Part shown: positions 48,499 to 60,382 of the stretch, in pieces
Layout of the letters: the number at the start of each line of letters is the position of its first letter
How positions within the stretch are numbered: the stretch's first letter is position 1
Origin: Adenanthera pavonina
Lineage: Eukaryota; Streptophyta; Magnoliopsida; Fabales; Fabaceae
Direction of reading: 5' to 3'
Assembly (NCBI GenBank): GCA_026686845.1
Contig: JAIVEN010000001.1
Coordinates: forward strand, 33,472,001-33,536,000
Length of the DNA stretch: 64,000 nucleotides
The notes under the pieces: generated by a model
The model's database searches: none
What the model was told of the DNA's origin: nothing
The model's input: only the letters and a program-made list of their open reading frames with translations
Made by a program: the position numbers and the translations under genes

Positions 48499-51400
48499 TT
48501 GCAGGTCTGTCTCAAAGCTAAGAAGAACAACAAATGGTATATAGACAGTGCCTGCTCAAGTCACATGATTAGTGATAAGGAGAAGTTCATTACCCTTAGA
48601 GATAAGAAAGGAGGAAAGGTGACCTTGGAGGTGATCAATATGGCAAAGTTGTTGGTATTGGCATTGTGGGCAAAAATCCTGAAACATCCATTGAAGAGGT
48701 GCTGTTTGTGATTGGCCTCAACCACAATTTGCTGAGCGTGAGTCAGACCTGTGATAAAGGAAATTGGGTGCTGTTTGACTCAAAGTTTTGCCTGGTCATA
48801 AGAAAAAGAGATCATAAAGTAATCCTCATAGCTCAAAGGGATGGTAACTGTGATACTATTGATCTTGATGAACTTCCTTCCTTGGATTCTGTATGTTTAA
48901 TTAGTCAGGATAATGATAGCTGGTTATGGCATAGGAGATTCGCTCATGTGAACATGAATCAACTGTCTAAGCTAGTTAAAAATGAGCTAGTAACTGGTTT
49001 GCCAAAAATATCTTTTGAAAAGGATAAAGAATGTGATGCATGCTTAAGAGGAAAACAAACTAAATCATCTTTTAAATCTAAAAATGTAGTTACCACAACA
49101 AGACCACTTGAATTGCTGCATATGGACTTAATTGGATCATCTAGGGTGAAAATTTTTGGTGGTAACCTGTATGTACTTGTAATTGTAGATGACTATTCTA
49201 GATTCACTTGGATATTATTTCTTTCCTCTAAAAGTGATACCTTTGATGCATTTGTAACCTTAGCTAAGAAAGTGCAAAATGAGAAAGGTATTTCTATTGT
49301 GTCAATCAGGTCAGATCATGGAGGAGAGTTCAAAAATACATACTTCCTGGGGTGCTGCAATGAGCATGGGATTGACCACAACTTCGCAGCTCCAAGGGCC
49401 CCTCAACAGAATGGGGTAGTAGAAAGGAAGAACAGAACTATTGGAGAAATGGCCAGAGCTATGCTGAATGAAAAAGAACTCTCTCAAGTGTTTTGGGCTG
49501 ATGCAGTGAATACAGCAAGCTACATCATAAATAGAGCCTGCATCAGACCAATCCTTGGGAAGACTCCATACGAGCTTTACAAGGGAAGAAAGCCAAATCT
49601 GTCCCATCTCCATGTGTTCGGATGCAAATGCTTCATTCACAACAATGGGAAAGAAAATCTGGGTAAGTTTGATGCCAAATCGGATGAAGGTATATTTCTG
49701 GGCTATTCTAGTAGGAGTAAGGCATATAGAGTTTATAATAAAAGATCAAATGTGGTAGAAGAATCTGTGCATGTGGTTTTCATTGAAAATGAAACTATTT
49801 CAAAACATGTTACCAATAAGGATGATCTTGCTTTCAACTTTGAAAAACGGGGCATTTCTGATACAAGTAAAACTGAACCTCCAAAGATATCTGAATCTGT
49901 TAACACAGAGGAAGATATCCAGGAGCAAGAGTTTGATGAAGAAATTAATGAAGAAACATCTCAAGAACTCCCTAGAGCTTGGAGATATCAAAGGAATCAT
50001 CCTGTTGATCAAGTAATAGGAAATGTTCAAGAGAGAGTCAAAACTAGAAAACAGCTAAGGGATCAAATGCTCAACTGTGCTTTCATTTCTCAAATTGAAC
50101 CCAAATGTGCTGAAGAAGCCTTAATTGATGATTACTGGATTTTAGCTATGCAAGATGAACTAAATCAGTTTGAAAGAAATCATGTTTGGGATTTAGTGCC
50201 TAGGCCCAAAAATCATCCTGTCATTGGTACCAAATGGGTTTTCAGAAATAAACTTGATGAATCTAGAACAATAATCAGAAATAAAGCTAGATTGGTAGCT
50301 AAAGGGTATAATCAGAAAGAAACCTTTGCACCAGCAGCTAGATTAGAAGCTATAAGAATACTGCTAGCATATGCATGCATGAAAAATATTTTATTGTATC
50401 AAATGGATGTAAAGAGTGCCTTTTTAAATGGATACATCATGGAAGAGGTTTATGTAGATCAACCTCTAGGTTTTGAGGATTCTACAAAACCAAACCATGT
50501 TTATAAACTGAAGAAAGCTCTTTATAGTTTAAAACAAGCCCCTAGAGCATGGTATGAGAGACTGAGCAATTTTCTAATTGAAAAGGGGTTCAATAGAGGC
50601 AAAGTTGACACAACTTTATTCACTAAGAAAGAAAATAAAGATTTACTAATTGTTCAAATCTATGTTGATGATATTTTTTTTTGTGCTACTAATGAAACTC
50701 TTTGCAAGAAATTCTCTGAGTTAATGCAGGGAGAATTCGAGATGTCCATGATGGGTGAACTTAACTTCTTCGTTGGACTGCAAATCAGACAACTTGATGA
50801 TGGTATCTTTCTCAGTCAATCCAAGTATCTAAAGGAGCTGCTAAAGAAGTTTGGAATGGAGAATGCCAAGCCAATGGGAATACCTATGGCTACTGCAACC
50901 AAACTAGACATGGATGAGAATGGGAAGATGTTTGACATTACTCATTACAGGAGAATGATTGGATCCCTGTTGTACTTAACTGCCAGCAGACCTGACATTA
51001 TGTTCAGTGTCTGTATGTGTGCCAGGTTCCAATCATGTCCCAAGGAAACCCATGCAACAGCTGTGAAGAGAATTTTCAGATATCTTATTGGAACATCACA
51101 GATGGGTCTCAGGTATCCAAAGGGCAATGGAGAAGATCTCAAAGGATACACTGATGCTAATTTTGCAGGACCCAAAACTGACAGAAAAAGCACAAGTGGA
51201 ACTTGTCAGTTTCTTGGAGGATCCCTGGTTTCATGGTTCAGCAAAAAGCAAGACTGTGTGGCCCTATCCACTGCAGAAGCTGAGTATGTTGCAGCTGAAA
51301 GCTGTTGTGCCCAAGTCATCTGGATGAAGCAGCAGCTTGAAGATCTTAAGGTTAAAATGAAAGAGATACTAATCATGTCTGACAACCAAAGTGCCATAAA

Positions 51401-51611
51401 TATCACCAAGAATCCTGTCATGCATTCAAGGATGAAACATATTGAAGTTAGGCACCATTTCATAAGGGATCACGTTCTGAAAGGAGAAGTTAAGCTGGAG
51501 TACATCCCAACAGAGAATCAAGTTGCTGATATACTCACAAAGCCTCTATCAGAAGACAGGCATTGCAAAATAAGGAGAGAATTGGGTATGGTAAATCCCA
51601 GTGAACTGTAA
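48499..51611 (+). pseudogene. PR-IN-RT-RNase H polyprotein of element B, one frameshift in protease
   Basis: The protease region (48499-48711) has WYIDSACSSHM with D-S-A intact, but one T is missing near 48625 (GTGACCTTGG against GTGACCTTTGG). The frame from 48666 to 51611 is then open for 981 codons. It contains gag-pre-integrase ([29 protein letters not shown]), the zinc region ending [14 protein letters not shown], and an integrase core with D154, D217 and E253 (35 residues between the last two). RT follows with YVDD at about residue 666, then RNase H ([28 protein letters not shown]). RT lacks six residues in frame compared with element C (NQKETFAP against [14 protein letters not shown]). 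It is the best-preserved pol here, but not fully intact. Confidence 0.88.
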
Positions 51612-52607
51612 GTTATTCTTGTGCAATCTTGTTTTCAAAGATTTCATCTTTAAGATTAATTCTAACTTTAGCATCGGAGTATGTTTAATTTAAGCTGTAG
51701 GTGCTCCTTACAAGATTCAATGGTAATAAACTTGAAGATTGGAGCACATCAGAATGGAACAACCAGAAGGTGAAGTAAATGATGAAAATTCTGAGTTCTG
51801 GATCCATTCTTTAAGTTTTTAAAAATGAAATTCAAATTTTAATGTGTGTTAGACGTATGTTGCTTCATAAACTGTGTTTTTGAACTAGTCAATGTGGTCA
51901 ACATTCGAATTTTAGTTGACCAACATATGAACTTCAGCCTATTATGCCTTGGAACAGTTCTCGGTGATGCCTCAAAATTCGTCTGTTGGATCTTGGAAGT
52001 TCGAATTTTCAAAAACAAAAATTTCAAAGTTATGTTTGTCCATCACTGTTGTACGAATTATCACTTCTTAACATACGAATGTTGGACAACCTTTACAAAA
52101 GTTGAAAAATACGAATTTTCAGTTCAAAATTTGTCTGTTGAATCATGTTCTTCATGTTGAATGCTTGAAAGATGAAGTTCTGCTTGCTTAATTCATCTAT
52201 TGGTTGATGTCTTGTCTGTTGCCTACTGTTTTCTCTTCAACATTCGAACTTTGTTGGAACAAAATTCGTCTGTTATGCTTGTATTGCTTAATCCAAGCCA
52301 CTGTCAGATGAACTTTCAGAAGAAAATCCATCTGTCAGTAAGCTTTACTGAACGGTTTAACTTGTAACTGCCCGAAGTTTGAATTTTGACCTCTCAAAAT
52401 TCGTCTATCAGACGGTTACTTATGTTAAATCCGACAGTTTTTCAAAGAACAGACACAACCCTATTCTTAACTCCTCTGAGTCTGTTCCAATTCTCTCATC
52501 AATTCCCTTCAATTCTGACCAAAAACTACCACTTCCCACCGTTTAAACTTCCTTTTGCATCATTTAAAACCTACTCTAAGCCATATTCTGCAACACTCAT
52601 CCTAAAA
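51612..52607 (+). other. Non-coding spacer between pol and ORF3 of element B
   Basis: About 1 kb without a credible ORF. From about 51830 it carries the LTR-like motifs (AAAATTCGTCTGTT, TTCGAATTTTC, AACATACGAATGTTGG) in the opposite sense to those in U3. A related stretch follows the deletion junction in element A (20046-20626). It probably contains the ORF3 leader. Confidence 0.55.
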
Positions 52608-54779
52608 ATGGCGAGAGTTAAAAATCCTGATGCTGAGAAAGCTGAAGCCTCACCAAAGAGGAATGTTAAATCACAATATGCCTCGAAGGAAGGAGAGAAA
52701 TCATAGAAAAAAGCTGAATCCAGTAAGGCAACTCCAACCAAACGCCAAAAGACTGCATCCAAAGCAAATTCTCAGAAAGATGGACCCTCCTCACCGAAAA
52801 GTGCAGAACCTTCGGTTCCAGTTCCTTTAGAAGCTGCTACTGTTGCTTCCACTTCATCCTTCAGTACTCAATTTGGAGAGTGCGAGCTTACCACACTGCC
52901 ATTATGGAGCACTCCACAGATTCTTGAAGAATACTCCACCAAATTTGCCAACAAAAAGGTAATTAAGCCACATTGTGTAAATTTTGAAGATTTCTTGATC
53001 TGCAATAATTTTGATGCTGGTATATGGATGATGAGATACAAGAATCTGTTGGAGGTATTGGAGAAATATGATGATGAAGTGGTGAAGTCATGGTACGCCT
53101 CTTTAAAATACAACAGCAAGAAGAAGAAGTAGGCAGTCAATCTAAGGTCTAGGACCATTTGGCTTACTGATGAGACATTCAATGAGGTGCTGGAGATCCC
53201 TGGGCAAGATAGACTCAAGAATGATATCAATGCCTCTGGGTACATGGATGAGGCAAATATGGCTGATGAAGAAGGTGGTACCTCTCTGAACTATAAGGAG
53301 AGTACTATTCTAAGCACACTATTTAGAAGGAGGAAGAATTGGCCATCAATAAACCTGTTGAAGCCCACAGACCTCAGTGTTCAAGTGAGGATCCTGCACT
53401 ACGTAGTGTCCAGGATTAAATTCAACAAAAGAGGCAGCTTCAATCTGATAACAAGGGCAGAGGCACATGTCATGGCTGCAATCATGCGTGGAATGCTGAT
53501 CAACATGGGACACATCATACTCCAACGCATGATCAAGGCTAGGGATCAGAGGAAGGACTCCACACTCCCTTATGCTGCTATCATCTCTAGAATTCTGCAG
53601 TATGCCAGAATTTAGCATCTTGAGAAGGGAAAGGGCAAGCCCACAGAGATATTCAAGGAGGAAGAACTGCAAAGAATGGGCATTGAAAAGGATGAAGGAA
53701 GATGGGTTGGAAAGGGAGCAGGAAGAACTGAAGATCTCTTCTTTGTTGAAGGTGCCTCCCTACAGTAAGAGGGTACTTCTGAGGCTCCTGCCAGACCTAC
53801 CACTCAGCCCTCTATGCCTATCCCATCTCCCTCAAAGCCCACTCACATTCCTTCCACTTCCTCCTCACGGGCCAAGCCAACCAAGATCACTGAGTTGTAT
53901 GACAGCCTGTCTACACTCATTCTCAGCATCAGAGATGAGCAAAATGCCAAATTTGCTTATCTGCAAGATCAGATCCATCAGTTGGCTGTGAACATGAAGG
54001 TGGTGGCTGATGCTTATGAAGAGATCAGAAGTGCAATTCCTGCCACTTCAACTCCACCTCAGCCAGGGTCCTCTGTGCCTGTCCAATTTCCAACTCCTGA
54101 GCCTCCAAACCCCTTCGAGATTGCCTCCTCTGACCATGATGATGATATAGATGGTGCTTATGCAATGAGGACACCAAGTCCTGGTCCACCCTTGGACTAT
54201 GGATTGGAAGAAGAAGGACTTCAAGGAGCAAGCCCTCATGAGCCTATGCAAGAAGATGCTCAGGATTCAATTCTGTCTATTCAAGAATCTGAGCAAGTTG
54301 AAAGACTAGTTGCAGCTATCTCAACCTCTTCTATGCAGGAGGGAACAAGCAATGAAGAAAGAAGCATTGTGCCTGTTGTTGATTATTAGGCCATTGCTCA
54401 CAATGCTCTCCTGCAAGAACAAAGAAGAAGGCTTGAGGAAATGTTTCATCCTGATGAACCAGCCACTTCCTCTCTTGCTGCTTATGGGCTTTCAGAGGAA
54501 CAGAGAGCTTAATTAGCTCTTTCCAGGCAGGCAATGCAAGAACTTCTGGAAATCTCTGATGAGGAACCAAGCACTGAGTCTCCTGTGGAACCAGAAATCC
54601 CTTTTGCTCCTGTCCCACTTTAAGCTATTCCTGTCTATCAGATCCCTCCTCCTGCTGATTTTGTTGGCCTTCCTGATGATGCCAAAAAGGGGGAGAAGAC
54701 TGGGCAAACTGGAAAGTCTACTGCTGCTGAGCAATCTGGGAAAGGGAAAATGTACAGCAAGAAGACCAAGCCTAAGTAG
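52608..54779 (+). pseudogene. Third ORF (ORF3), element B, eight in-frame stops
   Basis: One continuous frame from ATG 52608 (MARVKNPDAEKAEASPKR) to about 54779, without frameshifts, is interrupted by stops near 52704, 53131, 53613, 53766, 54387, 54510, 54621 and 54777. Landmarks in order: IKPHCVNFEDFLICNNFDAG, EVVKSWYASLKYN, FNEVLEIPGQD, VQVRILHYVVSR, INMGHIILQRMIKARDQRKD, MGIEKDEGRWVGKG, ITELYDSLSTLI.., a Pro-rich stretch and a Lys-rich tail with DDAKKGEK. Several stops look like C-to-T or G-to-A changes (CAG, CAA or TGG in element A). The stop at 53766 is shared with element A. The product's function is unknown. Confidence 0.78.
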
Positions 54780-55068
54780 AAATGGTTAAAGATTTGCTTA
54801 GAAATTAGGCTTGAGTCCTCTTGTAGTGCTTTGTGTTTCTGTTTTAAATGTTTGCATTAGAACTTTGATTAATTTGGCTTTTGTATAGCAACTCTTGATT
54901 AAATGAATGGATTTCTTTGTTGTAATGTTTTGTGCATATTACTCTTTGAATATCTTCACTTGATCTGCTGTATATGATATCTTTTGAAACATAATGCATA
55001 TGTTGAGGGGGAGCTTGTTAAAGCAAACCCATGTACTAATCTAGTTTGCAAGTTGTTTTGTCATCATC

Positions 55069-55082
55069 AAAAAGGGGGAGAA
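55069..55082 (+). other. Polypurine tract of element B
   Basis: AAAAAGGGGGAGAA sits directly before the 3' LTR. A further purine run TTGAGGGGGAGCTT lies at about 55003-55017, and an identical tract inside ORF3 at about 54684-54697. Confidence 0.9.
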
Positions 55083-56739
55083 TGTTGAATCAAGTGTTTT
55101 GATGATTCCAAACCAACCTTCTAGAGCTTGGAAAGAAGATATCAGAGGTGCATGGAAAAAGCCCAAATGGAGAAATCCAAGTAAAATCAGCACAAGATTA
55201 GATATAGGATTTCTTACTATGTTTAATTTGAGTAAAAGACTTTGAACTTGCAAAATAATGATTTAGAAATGTGATTCTATGATAATTTATGAAATATTTG
55301 AAAAACACCCACGAACAGACGAACTTTAAAGTGTTAAAACTAATCTATTGCTTTGAAAATTCAAACTTTGGCTTCTGAAATTTGAATTTTGAATTGAAAA
55401 ATAAGTTAGTCAGAAAAGAGATTCCTCTGACAGACAAACTTTGAGTGTAGAAATTTGAACTTTGACATGAGTCTAATAAGAGCCTTCTTTGATAGACAAA
55501 TTTTGAGTTTTGAAAATTTGAATTTCTGTTAAAACATAATTCATAAAAATGAAAAATTCGTCTGAGAATATGACAAAGCTCATCTGAAAGTGAAGTTTAA
55601 AGAGAGTCCAAAATTAGCTCACTGACAGACAAGCTTTGATTTTGAAAATTCAAATTTTAGAAAAAAAGCTTGCAAGTATGTTATGACAATCTGTTGACAT
55701 ACGAATGTTGGTATTCAGAAATTCGAACTTTGAACTAAGTTTGATAAGAGCTCTCTCTGATAGACAAACTTTGAATCTTGAAAATTCAAATTTTGAAAAG
55801 ATGAACTATTGTACCTTATGGAGCTGCCCACTGATAGACGAATTTTGGGCACCAAAATTCAAACTTTGAAATCACTGTAGCAATATGGGACAACTGTTCA
55901 CACTTATCAGAATAACTTTAACTTGAAAATTTGTATGTTCTAACATAGAAAAACTTTTCAAAGATGAAAATTTGAACTTTGCTTCAAAACAGACGAACTT
56001 TGAAGTTCAACATTGAAGTTTTTAGCTTTCAGTCTTTGCGAAATTCGTCTGTTGACTAACCAAAATTCAAACTTTAAGTGTCAGAAGCATTAAATGCAGT
56101 TGGTGAATGTATAGTTTTTCAGAGTAACCGTTGGGTAATATCTCTAACAGCTAGATCTTGTCTCTAATGAATAGTTAAGACATAAATCTATAAATAGAAC
56201 TTCATTTGAAGTTGTGGGTAACGAATTAACATTATATATACTGAAACTCTATCAAATTCTCAAGTCAAAGTCTCTTACTCTCACATACTTCATTCTTCTA
56301 CACATCAACTTTTATATACACTCTATATTAGAGAGTTCATTCTTTGTAATCAATCTTATTTTCATCTGGAAGAAATATTTTCTTATGAGGGGATATGACA
56401 AGGGATTTGGGAAGCACTTAGCTAGAGTGCAAAAAGTGAGATTGTAAGCTGTAAGAATAAAGCATCAAGTTGTACTGAGGCACTTGCAAGAAGCCCACTG
56501 AATTCTTGCAAGATAGTAGAAAATCTCAAGTAGTTGCTTGGAGACTGGACGTAGGTCAAGATAGAGAGACTGAACCAAGAAAAACATCAGTGTCTTCCTT
56601 TCTCTTTTACTGCTTTTACATTGCTATTCCTTTATACTCTGTTTTATTGTCACTTTTGTCTTCATCACACTCTTGAATTTTACAAAAAATTTTAATCTTC
56701 CTAATTCACCCTGCTCTTGGGAAGCTAGCATATCTAACA
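55083..56739 (+). repeat. 3' LTR of element B
   Basis: The 1657-bp LTR runs TGTTGAATCAAGTG..ATATCTAACA with a TATA-like CTATAAATA at 56188-56196. It is the partner of the split LTR at 38105-41415 (shared GATATAGGATT and ACTTGCAAAATAATGATTTAG blocks not found in A or C). Confidence 0.85.
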
Positions 56740-56744
56740 ATTCA

Positions 56745-58524
56745 GATAGTAATTGATTTACTAGTAATGGATCAGAACAAGCTTTTCATTCATGAACCAT
56801 GTAGTACAGGTTCCATAGCATTTTTACGTTATTATAGTTGACTTCAAATACATACATAACATCATAGGAAGGCTTAATAGCACATGTTAACCAAAACTAA
56901 CAATCCCACACATTCATAAACATTTTTTATACATAATTGCATCATAGATTGCTATAACATTTTGTAAAGAGGTCAAGCATCTACTTCATTATCTTCATTC
57001 TTCTCCCTTGGGCCTTCCTTGCACTCTTTGCATGGTTTGGTCTAAACAGGTTAGGCACTTGGAAAGGTTGAGATTCATGGAATCTCAATAGTAAACACCT
57101 CTCAGGCAAACATATTATCACATATGCAAGAAATTGTTATAAAAGCATCATTAAATTAGTTTAAGATATCTATGCATAAACATTTTTTAGAAAATTTGGC
57201 AAAGTTTCCCCTTAAATTTTGGACATTCCAGGGTCTTAAAACCCTACAAACAACTCAGCCATCATCACCAAAACATCACAAAACATCATAGCAATTAATA
57301 ACCAATTCATCAAAACATTTGCAAATTCAAATGATTATACATAAGCAAGTTTGGGCTTGTTTACTACCTTGTAGCTTTCCAATCCTTTCCAAACTTTGTA
57401 AATTCTTCCTTTGGCCTTCCAACACTTCTTAGAATCCTATAGCATCACAAAATGAGGCCATTAGCCACTGATTACATTACTCCATTCACAAAGTCTCAAA
57501 TTGAAACCTTAAATTTCCAACTTGATTTCTGCTTGGCTTTTCTTGCACAACATACATGTTCTTACATAATTTGGACCCATGGAATTCATTTTTGGGATCA
57601 AAATCATGAAGTTCCCTTGCTATCTTAAGCCCTAAACAGTAAAAAAATTAGATAAAATTATAGAAAAATAATAACTCATCTAATGTTCAAACCAATGTTA
57701 TATTCTTGAACCTTGAATCTTATACAACCCTTTTCATGGATTAATTTTTTCATGGCTTAATTTTCTCTCTCTACTCTCTCTCTAGGAAGAAATTTTTAGA
57801 AGTGATTAAGAGAAAAATAATCATAAAACTTATCCAAACTCAAGTATAAGCAAGAGAACAGCTATAAGCCTTTACCTTGAAAGTTTGAAACCAAGACTTT
57901 GCCTTTTGCATTCTCTTTTTTTCCCCTTTATTTCCATGACCTCTTCCTCTCTTCTTGCTCTGTTCAAACGTGATTTGGGTGGATGAAGATGATAACTAAA
58001 TACTTTAAAAAAGATAAATATCTAATAGAATTAATTAATTAATTTTTCTTTCAACCTTTAGTTACCTTTTTTTGTAAATAAAGACATTCACTAATTCCAT
58101 TTATGTCCCACTCTGCATTTCAGATGTGCTTCACTCTCTTTTTTGCCAAAAACTGTTTCAATAATTTTTATGAACCAAAATATCATTTACCTATTAAATT
58201 TACTCGTACTGATTAAATATTTTTGCCAAAATTGTCATTAGATTAGTACAGAATTATCCAAAAAACAACTTTTAGACTAAAATCATTATCTTGGTCTTAA
58301 ATATATTTTATCTAGGTCCATTTAGTGTCCTTGAATTTGTGTTGTCTTTTTCTGCAGTCTAAACAAACTTTTATTGAGTAAAATATTGATATTAAACCTT
58401 AATTATTCAATAAATATTATTTTGATCTTAATAAATTCCATAGGGCTAAGCTCATATAGAGCTTCATTTTCACTATAATTTTTTGTATTTCCAAAAAAAC
58501 CCTTCACTCAAGGAAAATTCATAA
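56745..58524 (-). repeat. LTR family T, copy T2, middle part (minus strand)
   Basis: This is the reverse complement of about 15890-17760 of the complete copy. For example 57195-57300 mirrors 17250-17350, and 58375-58500 mirrors 15890-16030. No coding content. It is cut at 58524 by the minus-strand solo LTR. Confidence 0.75.
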
Positions 58525-60382
58525 TGTTAACAAGGCTGACTTCCCAAGAGGGGGGTGAATTGGGAAGATTGTAATTTTTCTGCACAAAGTGAAATGGGTG
58601 AAGATAGCACAGTATAAAGGAAGCAACGTATAAAACAGAGTAAGCTGAAAAGTAATGATGAGGAGAAGAAGACTCAGTAATTTATCCTGGTTCAGTCTAT
58701 CCACTTGACCTACGTCCAGTCCCCAAGACAACTCTTGAGATTTTTCACTATACAGCAAGAATTCAACGGGCTTCTTGCTAATGCCATAGTACAACGAGTA
58801 TGCTCTATTTTTTGGAGCTTTCTCAATCTCTCTAAGCACTCTTACAATATGCTTTCCAATCCCCTTATGATTTCCCCTCACAAGTAAATCTATCTTCCAG
58901 ATGAAGAGTATATTGTTTACAAAAATATAACTCTCTTGAATAGAGTAGATATGAAGGTTGAAGTACAGGTATTGAAGTTGAGAGGGTAAAAGCTTTTGAG
59001 AAGATTTGGCAGAAATTCGGTATATACAAGTTTGATTCATTACCCATAACTTCAAATGATGTTATATTTATAGATTTAGGTCTCAAATGTCCGTTAGAGA
59101 CAAAATCTATCCGTTGGGGAAGTTATCTAACGGTTACTCTGAAAAACTATCCGTTAACCAACCGCATTTATTGCTTCTGACATACTGAAATTCGAATTTT
59201 GGTTGGTCAACAGACGAATTTCGAAGGAACTGAAGGTTAAAGCTTCCAACGTTACAGCACGAAGTTCGTCTGTTCATAAAGTGAAATTCAAATTTTGAAA
59301 CTTACAAAATATTTTCACAATGTGACATACGAATTTTCAAGAAGAAAGTTTTTCTGTTAAGTGTGAACAGTGTTTTCAATTTTCTACAATACCTTCGGAA
59401 TTCGAATTTTGGAAACCCGAAATTCGTCTGTTCCTAGTACGTTCAAAAGGCACAGTAGTTCACTTTCTTCAAAATTCAAATTTTGAAAGAGTGAAGTTTG
59501 TCTGTCAGAGTGACTCTTTTCAGACTAACTTCAATATTCGAATGTTACAGGACTTTGTCATTCGTATGTCAATGTTTCATTTCAACAGTCTCAAAAACAT
59601 AGCTTCTGAAAATTCAAATTTTAATGTTCAAAGTTCATCTGTCAGAGAGCAATTTTGAAACTTAATATAATCTTGCTTTTACATGAACTTTAACATTGTT
59701 TCAGACGAATTTCTTTAGTTTTCACAAATTGTATTTTGTCTGAAATTCAAATTTTGAAGACTTAAAGTTTGTCTGTTACAAAGAAGTTTCTTTCAGACTT
59801 ATATGAAAATTCGAATGTTAGGAAGCCAAAGTTCATCTGTCAGAGAGCGTTTTTCAAACTCAATTTCTTCTTGATTTCAGATGAACTTCAACATTATTTT
59901 AGACGAATTTCTTTGGTTTTCACAAACTGCATTTTATCTGAAATTTGAATTTTGAAGATGTGAAATTCGTATGTCACAAAAAGGCTTCTTTCAGACTTGG
60001 ATGAAAATTCGAATTTTGGAAAACCAAAATTCATCTGACAGAGAGACATCTTTTAAGATTTATTCAGTTTTAGCTCGAAATTCGAATTTCCAAAGGCAAA
60101 GTTCGAATTTCCAATATGACAGTTCAGTTTAAACTTTCAAACTTCATCTGTTTGTGGGTATTTTTCAAATAAGTCAAGATTTATCATAAAATCAAGGTTT
60201 AAAAACATCTTTTCTTAAAATCAAAATCTTTTACCCTCATTTAAACATAACAAAAGATCTTACAGAAGATCTAGCAGCTATTACTTAGAAATTCTTTACT
60301 TGAAACACTTTCATCTCCTTTGATATCTTCAATCCAAGCTCTTGGATGTTGGTTTGGAATTATCAAAACTCTTGATTCAACA
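58525..60382 (-). mobile_element. Solo sirevirus-type LTR, minus strand, in T2
   Basis: On the plus strand it runs TGTTAACAAGGC..CTTGATTCAACA, the reverse complement of the A/C-type LTR, over 1858 bp. Flanks CATAA (58520-58524) and TATAA (60383-60387) are a target duplication with one change. The TATA-like box is TATTTATAG at 59065-59073. U3 carries the fullest set of CAGACGAA/AAATTCGAATTT repeats in the window. No internal region or second LTR is present. Confidence 0.85.

Larger units (their letters stand above)
38105..56739 (+). mobile_element. Element B: near-full sirevirus-type Ty1/copia element with nested insertions
   Basis: The 5' LTR (38105-41415, containing a solo LTR) and 3' LTR (55083-56739) belong to the same subfamily; both read CCTTCTAGAG..TTGGAAAGAAGATATC after the start. 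Flanks GTTCA (38100-38104) and ATTCA (56740-56744) are a target duplication with one change. The T LTR continues on both sides. Interior: primer site, gag start, truncated element C (41832-about 47466), rest of gag, PR-IN-RT-RNase H, ORF3 and polypurine tract. Total 18.6 kb, of which about 7.3 kb is inserted sequence. Confidence 0.8.

Noticed and set aside
51206..51463. Minus-strand ORFs inside copia gag, pol and ORF3
   Set aside because: They mirror coding strands of recognised proteins and show no domain of their own.
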